Positions 30,747-39,676 are shown, counted from the first letter of the stretch. The stretch: 64,000 nucleotides of DNA from Streptomyces sp. T12 (GCF_028736035.1 NZ_CP117866.1:8659001-8723000); one strand, 5' to 3'. Notes: a model not told the origin generated them from the letters alone. A program made the numbers and translations.

Positions 30747-30790
30747 CGGGAGTTGGCGGCCGGGAGGCGTCCCGATGCCGTCAACTCCCG
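30747..30790 (+). terminator. Stem-loop between kdpC and kdpE
   Basis: CGGGAGTTG (30747-30755) pairs with CAACTCCCG (30782-30790), extended internally by GGC/GCC, and the loop itself holds a GGGAGGCGTCCC hairpin. It lies 20 bp past the kdpC stop, so it may terminate or attenuate kdpFABC mRNA ahead of the regulators. Confidence 0.5.
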
Positions 30791-30860
30791 CAGTCATGAC
30801 GTCGGTTGCCTCACGTTCGGCGCTCCCCGGCCGGACAGACGACAGGAAAGGCACACACCC

Positions 30861-31544
30861 ATGACCCGGGTGCTCGTGGTGGAGGACGACCCGCAGCTCG
30901 TACGGGCCCTCGTCATCAACCTGCAGGCACGTCACTACGGCGTGGATGCGGCTCCCGACGGGGCCACGGCCCTCCGGCTCGCCGCCGCGCGTCAGCCCGA
31001 CGTGGTCCTGCTCGACCTCGGCCTGCCCGACATGGACGGCGTCGACATCATCAAGGGCCTTCGGGGCTGGAGCCGGGTGCCGATCCTGGTCCTGTCCGCC
31101 CGGCAGGGGTCCGACGAGAAGGTGGCCGCGCTCGACGCCGGCGCCGACGACTACATCACCAAGCCGTTCAGCATGGACGAGTTGCTGGCCCGCCTGCGGG
31201 CCGCCGTCCGCCGTACCGAGGACGCGCCGCTCGTCCCCGAGACGACGCTGGTCGATACGGCGGATTTCAGCATCGACCTGCTCGCCAAGAAGGTCGTCCG
31301 GGACGGGCGGGACGTGCGGCTGACCCCGACCGAGTGGCACCTGCTGGAGATCCTGGTGACCAACCCCGGCCGGCTGATCACACAGAAGCACCTCCTCCAG
31401 GAGGTCTGGGGCGTCTCACAGAGCAACAAGACCAACTACCTGCGCGTGTACATGGCCCAGCTGCGCCGCAAATTGGAGACGGACCCCTCCCACCCCCGCT
31501 ATCTGATCACCGAGCCCGGCATGGGCTACCGCTTCGAAGCCTGA
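30861..31544 (+). CDS. kdpE: KdpE response regulator (OmpR family)
   Basis: This 227-residue regulator has receiver residues EDD near 8-10, phospho-acceptor Asp in VVLLDLGLPD and Lys in YITKPFS. A winged-helix trans_reg_C domain follows, with LTPTEWHLLEILVTNPGRL, HLLQEVWG and YLRVYMAQLRRKLE. It is an activator of kdp genes, phosphorylated by KdpD. ATG at 30861 has GGAAAGG upstream. It is followed after 12 bp by kdpD and is the only KdpE-like regulator seen for two KdpD kinases. Confidence 0.95.
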   Translation: MTRVLVVEDDPQLVRALVINLQARHYGVDAAPDGATALRLAAARQPDVVLLDLGLPDMDGVDIIKGLRGWSRVPILVLSARQGSDEKVAALDAGADDYITKPFSMDELLARLRAAVRRTEDAPLVPETTLVDTADFSIDLLAKKVVRDGRDVRLTPTEWHLLEILVTNPGRLITQKHLLQEVWGVSQSNKTNYLRVYMAQLRRKLETDPSHPRYLITEPGMGYRFEA

Positions 31545-31556
31545 CCGAGGGACGAC

Positions 31557-34100
31557 ATGGCACGCGGCAAGCTCCGGATCTACCTCGGCGCGGCACCCGG
31601 CGTCGGCAAGACCTACGGCATGCTGTCGGAGGCACACCGCCGTATCGAGCGGGGCACCGACTGCGTGGTCGCCTTCGTGGAGCACCACCACCGGCCACGC
31701 ACCGAGGTGATGCTGCACGGCCTGGAACAGGTGCCGCGCCGGGAGATCGTGTACCGGGACAGCGTCTTCACCGAGATGGACGTGGACGCCGTCCTGCGGC
31801 GTGCCCCCGCCGTCGCCCTGGTCGACGAGCTCGCCCACACCAACGTCCCCGGCTCCCGCAACACCAAGCGCTGGCAGGACGTCGAGGAACTGCTCGCCGC
31901 CGGGATCGACGTCGTCTCCACCGTGAACATCCAGCACTTGGAGTCGCTGGGTGACGTGGTCGAGTCGATCACCGGGGTGCGGCAGCGCGAGACCGTCCCC
32001 GACGAGGTCGTACGGCGTGCCGACCAGATCGAGCTGGTCGACATGTCACCGGAGGCGCTGCGCCGCCGTATGGCCCACGGCAACATCTACAAGCCGGACA
32101 AGGTCGACGCGGCCCTCTCCAACTACTTCCGGCCGGGCAACCTCACCGCCCTGCGCGAACTGGCGCTGCTGTGGGTGGCCGACCGGGTCGACGCGTACCT
32201 GACCGAGTACCGCAGCGAGCACCGGGTCTCGACCATCTGGGGCTCGCGCGAACGGATCGTCGTCGGCCTGACCGGCGGTCCCGAGGGGCGCACCCTGATC
32301 CGTCGGGCGGCGCGCCTGGCGGAGAAGGGCGCCGGCGGCGAGGTGCTCGCCGTCTACATCTCCCGCAGCGACGGCCTCACCGCCGCCTCCCCGAAGGAAC
32401 TGGCCGTCCAGCGAACCCTGGTCGAGGACCTCGGCGGCTCCTTCCACCAGGTCGTCGGCGACGACATACCGGCCGCACTGCTCGACTTCTCCCGGGGTGT
32501 GAACGCCACCCAGATCGTGCTGGGCGTCTCCCGGCGCAGGAGCTGGCAGTACGCGTTCGGACCGGGAGTCGGCGCCACGGTCGCCCGCGAGTCCGGTCCC
32601 GACCTCGACGTGCACCTCATCACGCACGACGAGGCAGGCAAGGGCCGCGGACTGCCGGTGGCGCCGGGAGCCCGCCTCGGGCGCTCCCGGGTCATCTGGG
32701 GCTGGGCCGTGGGCGTACTCGGCCCCGCCCTCCTCACCTGGCTCCTCGCCGGCGTCAGCCCGGACGTCGGCCTCGCCAACGACATGCTGCTGTTCCTCAC
32801 CCTGACGGTGGCGGCGGCCCTGCTGGGCGGGCTCTTCCCGGCGCTGGCCTCCGCGGTGGTGGGCTCCCTGCTGCTCAACTGGTTCTTCACCCCGCCCGTC
32901 CACACCCTGACGATCGCCGACCCGAAGAACATCGTCGCCATCGCGATCTTCGTCGGGGTCGCCGTGTCCGTCGCCTCGGTGGTGGACCTGGCGGCCCGGC
33001 GCACCCACCAGGCGGCGCGGCTGCGCGCCGAGTCGGAGATCCTCTCGTTCCTCGCGGGCAACGTCCTGCGCGGCGAAACCACGTTGGAGGCGCTGCTGGA
33101 GCGGGTCCGCGAGACCTTCGGCATGGAGTCGGTGGCGCTGCTGGAGCGGACAGGTGAGACGGATCCCTGGACGTGCGCCGGCAGTGTGGGACCCCGGCCT
33201 GCAGAGATTCCCGAGGACGCGGACGTCGACGTACCGGTCGGCGACCACATGGCCCTGTCCCTGCGCGGCCGGGTGCTGCCCGCCGCCGACCGCCGGGTGC
33301 TGGCCGCGTTCGCCGCGCAGGCCGCCGTCGTACTGGACCGCCAGCGCCTGCTGCGCGAGGCCGACCGTGCCAAGGAACTGGCCGAGGGCAACCGCATGCG
33401 CACCGCGCTGCTCGCCGCCGTCAGCCACGACCTGCGCACCCCGCTCGCCGGAATCAAGGCTGCCGTGTCCTCGCTGCGCTCCGACGACGTCGAGTGGTCC
33501 GAAGAGGACCAGGCGGAACTGCTGGAGGCCATCGAGGAGGGCGCCGACCGCCTCGACCACCTCGTCGGCAACCTGCTGGACATGTCCCGCCTGCAGACCG
33601 GCACCGTCACCCCCGTCATCCGCGAGACCGACCTCGACGAGGTCGTGCCCATGGCGCTCGGCGGGGTGCCCGAGGACAGCGTCCACCTGGACATCCCCGA
33701 GACGCTGCCCATGGTCCACGTGGATCGGGGGCTGCTGGAGCGGGCCGTCGCCAACGTCGTCGAGAACGCCGTCAAGTACAGCCCGCCGGACGAGAAGGTC
33801 CTGGTGTCGGCGAGCGCCCTCGCCGACCGCGTCGAGGTGCGGGTCGTCGACCGCGGGCCAGGTGTCCCGGACGAGGCCAAGGACCGCATCTTCGAACCCT
33901 TCCAGCGGTACGGGGACTCGCCCCGCGGTGTCGGCGTCGGCCTCGGCCTGGCGGTCGCACGCGGCTTCGCCGAGGCCATCGGCGCCACGCTGCACGCCGA
34001 GGACACGCCCGGCGGCGGCCTCACCATGGTGCTCGCCGTACGGACGGCACCGCAGCGGCGGCCGCAGCAGCCGGACCTGCCGGCGGCGGCCACGTCCTGA
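31557..34100 (+). CDS. kdpD: KdpD K+/turgor sensor histidine kinase (second copy)
   Basis: The 847-residue paralogue of the kinase at 20753 has the same architecture: Walker A GAAPGVGKTY, VDELAHTNVPG, USP-like domain (IVVGLTGGPEGRTLIRRAAR), four TM helices about 395-490, GAF-like region, HisKA SHDLRTPLAG with His near 623, and HATPase motifs NVVENAVKYSPPD and GVGLGLAVARGF. It is coupled to kdpE 12 bp upstream and is the cognate kinase. The two copies align end to end by eye but differ throughout, so they are old paralogues, not a recent duplication. Confidence 0.96.
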   Translation: MARGKLRIYLGAAPGVGKTYGMLSEAHRRIERGTDCVVAFVEHHHRPRTEVMLHGLEQVPRREIVYRDSVFTEMDVDAVLRRAPAVALVDELAHTNVPGSRNTKRWQDVEELLAAGIDVVSTVNIQHLESLGDVVESITGVRQRETVPDEVVRRADQIELVDMSPEALRRRMAHGNIYKPDKVDAALSNYFRPGNLTALRELALLWVADRVDAYLTEYRSEHRVSTIWGSRERIVVGLTGGPEGRTLIRRAARLAEKGAGGEVLAVYISRSDGLTAASPKELAVQRTLVEDLGGSFHQVVGDDIPAALLDFSRGVNATQIVLGVSRRRSWQYAFGPGVGATVARESGPDLDVHLITHDEAGKGRGLPVAPGARLGRSRVIWGWAVGVLGPALLTWLLAGVSPDVGLANDMLLFLTLTVAAALLGGLFPALASAVVGSLLLNWFFTPPVHTLTIADPKNIVAIAIFVGVAVSVASVVDLAARRTHQAARLRAESEILSFLAGNVLRGETTLEALLERVRETFGMESVALLERTGETDPWTCAGSVGPRPAEIPEDADVDVPVGDHMALSLRGRVLPAADRRVLAAFAAQAAVVLDRQRLLREADRAKELAEGNRMRTALLAAVSHDLRTPLAGIKAAVSSLRSDDVEWSEEDQAELLEAIEEGADRLDHLVGNLLDMSRLQTGTVTPVIRETDLDEVVPMALGGVPEDSVHLDIPETLPMVHVDRGLLERAVANVVENAVKYSPPDEKVLVSASALADRVEVRVVDRGPGVPDEAKDRIFEPFQRYGDSPRGVGVGLGLAVARGFAEAIGATLHAEDTPGGGLTMVLAVRTAPQRRPQQPDLPAAATS

Positions 34101-34173
34101 GGGCCGGCACTCTCAGGACCGGCACGCATCGCGCGGTACGGCTGCGAACTCCCGCGCCACGCGCCGTTCACAC

Positions 34174-34207
34174 GAGAGCCCCCACCGACGCGCGGCGAGG
34201 GGCTCTC
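34174..34207. terminator. Bidirectional terminator between kdpD and ferredoxin gene
   Basis: GAGAGCCCC (34174-34182) and GGGGCTCTC (34199-34207) form a perfect 9-bp stem with a 16-base loop between the convergent kdpD and ferredoxin genes. Confidence 0.7.
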
Positions 34208-34245
34208 GGTCCGGTGGTGTCGGTCCGGCTGTGGTCGTCCCGGCG

Positions 34246-34467
34246 CTAGGAGCCGCCGGCTTCCGGCTCGTGGAGGGTGATCGCCCCGGAGGGGCAGACG
34301 CCGGCGGCCATCTGCGCGGCGGCGCGATGGGCGGTGGGCGGCTCGGCGTGCAGCAGGAGCACGAGGCCGTCCTCGGGATCCTGGTCGAAGACCTCGGGAG
34401 CGGTCAGCGCGCACATCCCGGCGCCGATGCAGCGCTCACGGTCGATGCGCAGGCGCGTCTCCCTCAT
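34246..34467 (-). CDS. P450 partner ferredoxin, 3Fe-4S type
   Basis: This 73-residue ferredoxin has CIGAGMC and, near the C-terminus, CPSGAI. The Cys-x5-Cys ... Cys-Pro pattern with the second Cys of the first loop replaced indicates a 3Fe-4S cluster, as in Streptomyces P450 ferredoxins. ATG at 34467 overlaps the P450 stop (ATGA), so it is the dedicated electron donor of that P450. Confidence 0.93.
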   Translation of the reverse strand: MRETRLRIDRERCIGAGMCALTAPEVFDQDPEDGLVLLLHAEPPTAHRAAAQMAAGVCPSGAITLHEPEAGGS

Positions 34468-35666
34468 GCCTCCTCCCTGTCCCAGGTGACCGGGAGACTC
34501 TTCACCCCGTAGATGTCCGCGGTCTCCGGGCGCAGGCCGACTTCTTCGGCCGGTACGGCCAGGCGCAGCGTGGGGAAGCGGTCGACCAGCGCGCGGAACG
34601 CGACCCGCATCTCGACGCGGGCCAGCTGCTGCCCCAGGCACTGGTGGATGCCGTGACTGAAGGCCAGGTGCCCGCCCGCGTCCTGCCTGCGGAGGTCGAG
34701 CGCATGGGGGTCGGTGAAGCGCTCGGGGTCGCGGTTGGCGGTGTTGTACGACAGGACGACCGTCGTGCCCGCCTTGATGGTCTGGCCGCCCACCTCGACG
34801 TCCTCCAGCGCCGTCCTCATGAACGTCTTGGCGACGCTCAGATACCGCAGCAGCTCTTCCACGGCCCCGTCGGTGAGCGCGGGGTCGGCGCGCAGCGCGG
34901 CCAGTTGCGCCGGGTTCTGCAGCAGCGCGAAGGTGCCGAGAGCCAGCATGTTCGCGGTGGTGTCGAACCCGGCCGCCAACAGGATCAGGCTGATCCCCTT
35001 CAGCTCCTCGTCGGTCAGATCGCTGTCGGTGAGTTCGCTGAGCACGTCGTCGGTGGGGTTCGCGCGCTTGGCGGCCACCAGCTCCGCGAGGTACTCCTGG
35101 GTCGCCGTGTAGGCCGCTATCAGCTCCTCGTCGCTCGTCGCCCCGCCCATGAACGCGTCGATCTGCTCCTGGAAGGAGCCCCGGTCCTGGTACGGCACCC
35201 CCAGTAACTCGCAGATCACGATGGTGGGGATGGGCTTGGCGAACGCGGTCACCAGGTCCGTAGGCGGCCCGGCCTTCTCCATGGCATCCAGACAGTCGGC
35301 GGTGATCTGCTCGATGCGCTCGGTGAGCAGTCGCATCCGCCGCACGGTGAACTTGCCCACCAGCGGCTTCCGATAGCGCCCGTGCTGTGGCTCGTCCATG
35401 AGGAGGAACTCGCCGGGCGGCGCCGGGGGAAGCTCGAAGTCGACGACGTTCATGAGCTCCTTGCGCGAGCTGAACCGTGAGTCGGCCAGGACCGACCTGA
35501 CGAGGTCGTATCCGGTGATCAGCCAGCCGGGTTTTCCGCCGGGGTGGGTGTAGCGGCTGATGGGGCCGTGCCGACGCGCGTCGATCAGCTCTGCCGGCGG
35601 GTCGAAGGGGCAGCCGGGCCGGCGCGCGGTCGGCAGCGTCGTGACGGTGTGGACGGATTCACCCAT
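34464..35666 (-). CDS. Cytochrome P450 (CYP105-like, class I)
   Basis: This P450 of about 400 residues has I-helix LLAAGFDTTAN, ExxR in EELLRYL, and heme motif FSHGIHQCLGQQLARVEM. The N-terminal ARRPGCPFDPP and the 'YDLVRSVLADSRFSSR' region resemble CYP105-type bacterial monooxygenases. ATG at 35666 has GGGGA at good distance; an ATG two codons earlier is possible. It is coupled to the ferredoxin gene and divergent from the regulator at 35908. The substrate is unknown; the neighbouring VOC, SDR and exporter genes suggest processing of a small hydrophobic compound. Confidence 0.93.
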   Translation of the reverse strand: MGESVHTVTTLPTARRPGCPFDPPAELIDARRHGPISRYTHPGGKPGWLITGYDLVRSVLADSRFSSRKELMNVVDFELPPAPPGEFLLMDEPQHGRYRKPLVGKFTVRRMRLLTERIEQITADCLDAMEKAGPPTDLVTAFAKPIPTIVICELLGVPYQDRGSFQEQIDAFMGGATSDEELIAAYTATQEYLAELVAAKRANPTDDVLSELTDSDLTDEELKGISLILLAAGFDTTANMLALGTFALLQNPAQLAALRADPALTDGAVEELLRYLSVAKTFMRTALEDVEVGGQTIKAGTTVVLSYNTANRDPERFTDPHALDLRRQDAGGHLAFSHGIHQCLGQQLARVEMRVAFRALVDRFPTLRLAVPAEEVGLRPETADIYGVKSLPVTWDREEA

Positions 35667-35780
35667 GACCATTCCCCGTTCGCGATATGACGTGTTTGAC
35701 GATGCTCGAAAGCTACGTTGCGTTCAGAAAGGCGTCAATGGATCGAAGGGCATTCACCCAGGTGAAGCCCGGAAAATTGA

Positions 35781-35820
35781 TGCAATGACGCTGAACTGAA
35801 TGCAATGGTGCGTTGCAATG
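35781..35820. repeat. Three TGCAATG repeats in the divergent P450/regulator promoter
   Basis: TGCAATG occurs at 35781, 35801 and 35814 within 40 bp of AT-richer DNA. It may be an operator; spacing is irregular (20 and 13 bp), so support is weak. Confidence 0.3.
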
Positions 35821-35867
35821 AAGTGCGGCGAAGGCAATACTGGCGGCAGCGCATCGCTGACGTTTAT

Positions 35868-35887
35868 ATTACTTAAGTTACGCAATC
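35868..35887. promoter_or_regulatory. AT-rich box shared with the exporter promoter
   Basis: ATTACTTAAGTTACGCAATC lies 20 bp before the regulator start codon. ATTACTTGATTTACGCAACC at 39677 and an inverted related copy at 39705-39725 occur before the MFS exporter gene. The shared core is ATTACTTnAnTTACGCAA. Confidence 0.5.
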
Positions 35888-35907
35888 TATTCATCGGGTG
35901 GCCTGTC

Positions 35908-36633
35908 GTGGACCCAAGTCTCACCGGACGACAGTCGCCGCTCCGCGGGCAGGGGCAGCAGATTCTGGTGGTCAGTGGTGACCGGGCGGACGGCAGGCTG
36001 CTCACCAGCACCCTGGAGCTGGTGGGCTACCGGGCCGTCGCGGCGGCCACCGCCATCGAAGGGATGATGAGGCTCGCGGATCACAGGTTCGACCTGGTGG
36101 TCTGGGATGCCGGCCTGCCGGACAACGCCCGCTTCGCCCAGGGCCGCCGCGTACTGCCGGCGGACCGGCCCCGGCTCCTTTTCCTGGCGGCCTGCGACGA
36201 GTTGGCCGACCTCGTTTCCGAACTCACTCCGGGCGTCGAGGACTACGTCACCAAGCCACTCCGTCTCACTGAGGTTCTCGCCAGGGTCCAGGGCCTGCTG
36301 CGCGACGGCGACCGCGACCGCGACAACGAGCATCACGCGCACACGCCTCGCTACGGCGATCTGGTCCTGGACGACACCACCTGCCGTGCCACCCGTGGCC
36401 GCAGGCCGCTCGGCCTCACCCCCGCCGAGTACCGGCTGCTGCGGCATCTGCTGGCGAACGCGGGGCGGGTGCTGTCGAAGGAGCAGATCAGCCGGCACGT
36501 CTGGGGCGAGTTCCGGGCCGGGCAGGCCATTGAGAAGCTCGTGGAGCGCCTGCGGAACAAGGTCGACGAAGAGGGTCCCGAGCTGATCCACACGCGCAGG
36601 GGGTTCGGCTACTGGCTGGGGCATCAGGCGTGA
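35908..36633 (+). CDS. Atypical OmpR-family response regulator (JadR1-like)
   Basis: This 241-residue protein has a receiver-like domain (ILVVSGDRADGRLL to YVTKPLRLTEVLARVQGLL) and a C-terminal winged helix (LTPAEYRLLRHLLANAGRVLSKEQISRHVWG, then KLVERLRNKVDEEG and HTRRGFGYWL). The phospho-acceptor Asp (VVWDAGLPD) and Lys remain. The acidic pair is reduced to Ser-Gly-Asp, and the conserved Ser/Thr position reads Ala (FLAACDE), so phosphorylation may be lost or modified, as in JadR1/RedZ-type ligand-responsive regulators. No kinase is adjacent. GTG at 35908 is the first start that leaves only receiver sequence; a ribosome site is weak. Likely targets are the two promoters with four 11-bp direct repeats. 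Confidence 0.82.
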   Translation: MDPSLTGRQSPLRGQGQQILVVSGDRADGRLLTSTLELVGYRAVAAATAIEGMMRLADHRFDLVVWDAGLPDNARFAQGRRVLPADRPRLLFLAACDELADLVSELTPGVEDYVTKPLRLTEVLARVQGLLRDGDRDRDNEHHAHTPRYGDLVLDDTTCRATRGRRPLGLTPAEYRLLRHLLANAGRVLSKEQISRHVWGEFRAGQAIEKLVERLRNKVDEEGPELIHTRRGFGYWLGHQA

Positions 36634-36643
36634 CCTGGGTCAC

Positions 36644-36681
36644 GTCGGTTTGATGTCGGGAACGCGTCCGGAACCTGTCGG
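36644..36681 (+). promoter_or_regulatory. Four 11-bp-period direct repeats, promoter of VOC-SDR genes
   Basis: GTCGG (36644), GTCGG (36655), GTCCG (36666) and GTCGG (36677) are spaced exactly 11 bp. The following bases also match the promoter at 39771 (GTCGGGAACGCG, CCGG, GCCCG, then CATGNG). This is the geometry of OmpR/SARP winged-helix operators. The site starts 11 bp after the regulator stop. Confidence 0.6.
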
Positions 36682-36730
36682 CCCGCCTCGCTTGCATGAG
36701 CTCACCCAACGAGCCGACTGAGGAGGCTTC

Positions 36731-37174
36731 ATGCTGAGGCCCGAGGACCAGTTCCATGTAGGCATCGTCGCCGAGGACTTCGAAGCGACCCAGGCGCAGC
36801 TCTCGTCGCTGTTCGGCTTCGAGTGGACCCAGGCGATGGGCGCGGCGACCGAGGTCGAGCTGCCGACCGGGGCCGCTGTCATCGACTTCGCCTGCGTGTA
36901 CTCCAGGACGTCGCCGAGGGTGGAGATCGTCCGCAAGGTGCCCGGCACCCTGTGGGAGCCGACGCCGGGCTCCGGCATCCACCACTTCGGCTACTGGTCC
37001 GACGACGTCTCGGCGGACACCGCCGAACTCGAACGGCACGGCTGGGTGATCGAGGCGACCCGCAAGGGGCCCGACGGCGCCCTGTTCTTCGCCTTCCTGC
37101 GCAGTGCGCGCGGCTTCCGGGTCGAACTGGTCGACCGTAAAGCCCGGCCGTCCCTGGAACGGATCTGGGCCTGA
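36731..37174 (+). CDS. VOC (glyoxalase/dioxygenase-fold) protein
   Basis: This 147-residue single-domain protein has paired beta-alpha-beta-beta-beta modules: QFHVGIVAEDFEATQAQLSSLFG, then SGIHHFGYWSDDVSADTAELERHGW and FRVELVDR. His (FHVGI), His (HHFGYW) and Glu (RVELVD) could form the usual VOC metal site. Such proteins near P450 and SDR genes act as isomerases, lyases or binding proteins on cyclic substrates; the exact reaction is unknown. ATG at 36731 has GAGGAGG-like sequence upstream, and the SDR gene follows after 48 bp. Confidence 0.82.
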   Translation: MLRPEDQFHVGIVAEDFEATQAQLSSLFGFEWTQAMGAATEVELPTGAAVIDFACVYSRTSPRVEIVRKVPGTLWEPTPGSGIHHFGYWSDDVSADTAELERHGWVIEATRKGPDGALFFAFLRSARGFRVELVDRKARPSLERIWA

Positions 37175-37222
37175 CCGCCCTGCCCGGTCACCGCACCCCA
37201 CCTTCGTAAGGAGCAATGCACC

Positions 37223-38047
37223 ATGACAACCGTAGGTATCGCCACCGGCGCCGGACGCGGAATGGGCGAGGCGTGCGCGCGGCGACTCGCCGACCAGGTG
37301 GACGTGCTGCTGCTCGTCGACCGTGACGAGAGGGCCGTCGCAGCCGTCGCTGAGGACCTCGACGAGGCCGGACACCGGGCGGTGGCCGAGCCGTTCGGGC
37401 TGGACGTCACCGACCGGGACGGCCTGGCCCGCCTCGCCGACCGGGTGGCGGAACGCGGCAGGCTGCGGGCCGTCGTGCACGCCGCCGGCATCTCGCCCAC
37501 CATGGCCGACTGGAAGCGCATCTTCGAGGTCGACCTCATCGGCACGGCACTCCTCGCCGAGGCCCTGCGTCCGCTGGCCACCACCGGGACGGCGATGGTC
37601 TACTTCGCCTCGATGTCGCCGATGCTCGCGCGCATCGCCCCCGATCCGGCCGTCGCCGCGATCCTCGACGACCCACTGGCACCGGACTTCCTCGACCGGA
37701 TCCGCGACGCGCTCGGCCCCGACGTCGAGAACACGGCCCTGGCATACCCCTGGGCCAAGCACGGCGTACACCGCTTCGCACGCAAGGAAGCGGTGCGGCT
37801 CGGCCCTGTGGGCGCCCGGGCATGTTCCCTCTCCCCGGGCGTCATCGACACCCCGCAGGGTCGGCAGGAGGCGGCCAAGCACGCCTCGATGCAGCAGCTC
37901 ATCGAGCGCACGCCACTCGGCCGCACCGGCCGCTCGGAGGACGTCGCCGCCGTGGCCGCCTTCATGGTGTCGGAGGAGGCCGACTTCCTCACCGGCATAG
38001 ACATCCTCGTCGACGGGGGTGTCTACGCGGCTGTGCGGGGCGACTGA
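37223..38047 (+). CDS. Short-chain dehydrogenase/reductase
   Basis: This 274-residue SDR has the nucleotide motif TGAGRGMG at residues 8-15, NAG-equivalent HAAGIS, catalytic Ser in FASMSPM and YPWAKHG for Tyr-x3-Lys, and C-terminal GRTGRSEDVAAVAAFMVSEEADFLTGIDILVDGG. An unusually long insertion between the catalytic Ser and Tyr (about 40 residues, APDPAVAAILDDPLAPDFLD region) resembles hydroxysteroid/cyclitol-type SDRs. AAGGAG lies just upstream. Probably oxidises or reduces an alcohol in the same pathway as the VOC protein and P450. Confidence 0.9.
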   Translation: MTTVGIATGAGRGMGEACARRLADQVDVLLLVDRDERAVAAVAEDLDEAGHRAVAEPFGLDVTDRDGLARLADRVAERGRLRAVVHAAGISPTMADWKRIFEVDLIGTALLAEALRPLATTGTAMVYFASMSPMLARIAPDPAVAAILDDPLAPDFLDRIRDALGPDVENTALAYPWAKHGVHRFARKEAVRLGPVGARACSLSPGVIDTPQGRQEAAKHASMQQLIERTPLGRTGRSEDVAAVAAFMVSEEADFLTGIDILVDGGVYAAVRGD

Positions 38048-38106
38048 CGGAAGCTTCGCTCGCCGTCCCCCCGAGCACGGGAACGGTAGCCACGTTGCGC
38101 ACGACT

Positions 38107-38139
38107 GGGCCGGGCCGTCGACACCAGGCGGCCCGGCCC
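38107..38139. terminator. Bidirectional terminator between SDR and MFS genes
   Basis: GGGCCGGGCCG (38107-38117) and CGGCCCGGCCC (38129-38139) form a perfect 11-bp stem with an 11-base loop between convergent genes. Confidence 0.75.
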
Positions 38140-38165
38140 GGCCCAGCCCCGCACGTTCGCGGTGA

Positions 38166-39650
38166 CTAGGACTTGACCCCCGAGACCCCGGTCGGCTCGG
38201 CAGAGCCTTCGCTCGCCTGAGGCTGCGCGGTGGCGGCCCGGTGACGCGGGAGGAAGGAGGCCAGGAAGAAGGAGAGGAGGGCGGCACCGGCACCGATGAC
38301 CATGACCACCTTGAAGCCGGTTTCGGAGGGCAGCGGGTGGCCGCCGAAGTCGGTGGTCATCTGGGCCAGGATGACGCCGGCGACGGCGCTGGCGAACGAC
38401 GTACCCATCGACCGCATCAGGGTGTTGAGGCTGTTGGCGGCGGCCGTCTCGGACGCCGGTACCGCGCCCATGATCAGGGCGGGCATGGCGCCGTAGGCGA
38501 AGCCGATGCCGCCGCCGATGATGCAGGCGACCAGCGTGAAGTGCCAGACCTCGGACATCAGCACGGTGCTCAGGCTGTAGCCCGCGGCCACGACGACCGC
38601 GCCGATCATCAGTGTGATCTTCGGGCCCTTCGCCTTGGTGATGGGCGCGGAGACGGCGGACATGGTCATCATCACCAGGCCCTGCGGGGCGAGGATCAGG
38701 CCGACCGCCAGCATGGACCTGCCGAGGCCGTAGCCGGTCTGCTCGGGCAGCTGGAGGACCTGCGGCAGGACGAGCGACATCGCGAACATCGAGAAGCCGA
38801 GCGCGACCGAGGCGAGGTTGGTGAACAGCACCTGGCGGCGGGCGGTGGTGCGCAGGTCCACGAGCGGCTGGGCCGTGCGCAGCTCGTACCGGCCCCACAT
38901 CACGAAGACCACGACGGCGGCGGCGAAGAGGCCGAGGGTGGTACCGCCGGTCCAGCCCCAGTCGGCCCCCTTGGAGATGGCCAGCAGCAGGGACACCAGC
39001 GCGGCGGACAGGCCGAGCGCGCCGAGCAGGTCGAAGCTGCCGCCGGTGCGGACCTTCGACTCGGGCACGACCAGCAGGACGAACGCGAGGGCGAGGACGC
39101 CGAGGGTGGCGGAGGTCCAGAACAGCACGTGCCAGTCGAAGTTGTCGGCGATGAACGCGGCCGAGGGCAGGCCGAGCGCGCCGCCGACGCCGAGCGAGGC
39201 ACTCATCATCGCGGTGGATCCGGCGAGCCGCTCGGCCGGCAGTACGTCACGCATGATGCTGATGCCGAGCGGGACGACAGCCGCCGCCAGACCCTGCAGG
39301 GCACGGCCGACGATCATCGGGACGAGCGAATCGCTCAGAGCGCAGACGACCGAACCGGACACCAGCAGCACGAGGCTGACCAGGAGCATGCGCCGCTTGC
39401 CGAACATGTCACCGAGGCGGCCGACGACCGGCGTGGCGACCGCTGCCGCCAGCAACGTGGCGGTGACCGCCCAGGCGGTGTTCGACGCCGAGGCGTTCAG
39501 GTACTTCGGCAGCGCGGGGACGATCGGGATGACGAGGGTCTGCATCAGCGAGACCGCGATGCCGGCGAAGGCCAGAACCGCCACCACGGTGTTCGGCCTC
39601 GGCGGGGCAAAAGGCCCGGCTTCGGCATGTGGGGCAAGGGCGTCGGACAT
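38166..39650 (-). CDS. DHA2-type MFS exporter, 14 TM
   Basis: This 494-residue drug:H+ antiporter has motif A GRLGDMFGKRRMLL, motif C-like GLGVGGALGLPSAAFI, and motif B in the VGRALQGLAAAVVP helix. About fourteen TM helices end in a Ser/Pro-rich tail. It most likely exports the product or a toxic substrate of the P450/VOC/SDR pathway. The promoter at 39660-39730 carries the AT-rich box shared with the regulator gene, and is divergent from the SnoaL-like gene. Confidence 0.9.
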   Translation of the reverse strand: MSDALAPHAEAGPFAPPRPNTVVAVLAFAGIAVSLMQTLVIPIVPALPKYLNASASNTAWAVTATLLAAAVATPVVGRLGDMFGKRRMLLVSLVLLVSGSVVCALSDSLVPMIVGRALQGLAAAVVPLGISIMRDVLPAERLAGSTAMMSASLGVGGALGLPSAAFIADNFDWHVLFWTSATLGVLALAFVLLVVPESKVRTGGSFDLLGALGLSAALVSLLLAISKGADWGWTGGTTLGLFAAAVVVFVMWGRYELRTAQPLVDLRTTARRQVLFTNLASVALGFSMFAMSLVLPQVLQLPEQTGYGLGRSMLAVGLILAPQGLVMMTMSAVSAPITKAKGPKITLMIGAVVVAAGYSLSTVLMSEVWHFTLVACIIGGGIGFAYGAMPALIMGAVPASETAAANSLNTLMRSMGTSFASAVAGVILAQMTTDFGGHPLPSETGFKVVMVIGAGAALLSFFLASFLPRHRAATAQPQASEGSAEPTGVSGVKS

Positions 39651-39676
39651 GGAACAGCCTCCGTCGGAGCGGGGGG

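Noticed and set aside
27500..30784. Long minus-strand open frame of about 1090 codons across kdpA-kdpC
   Set aside because: It is antisense to three textbook Kdp genes, with Asp/Arg/Gly/Gln-rich shadow composition and no domain.
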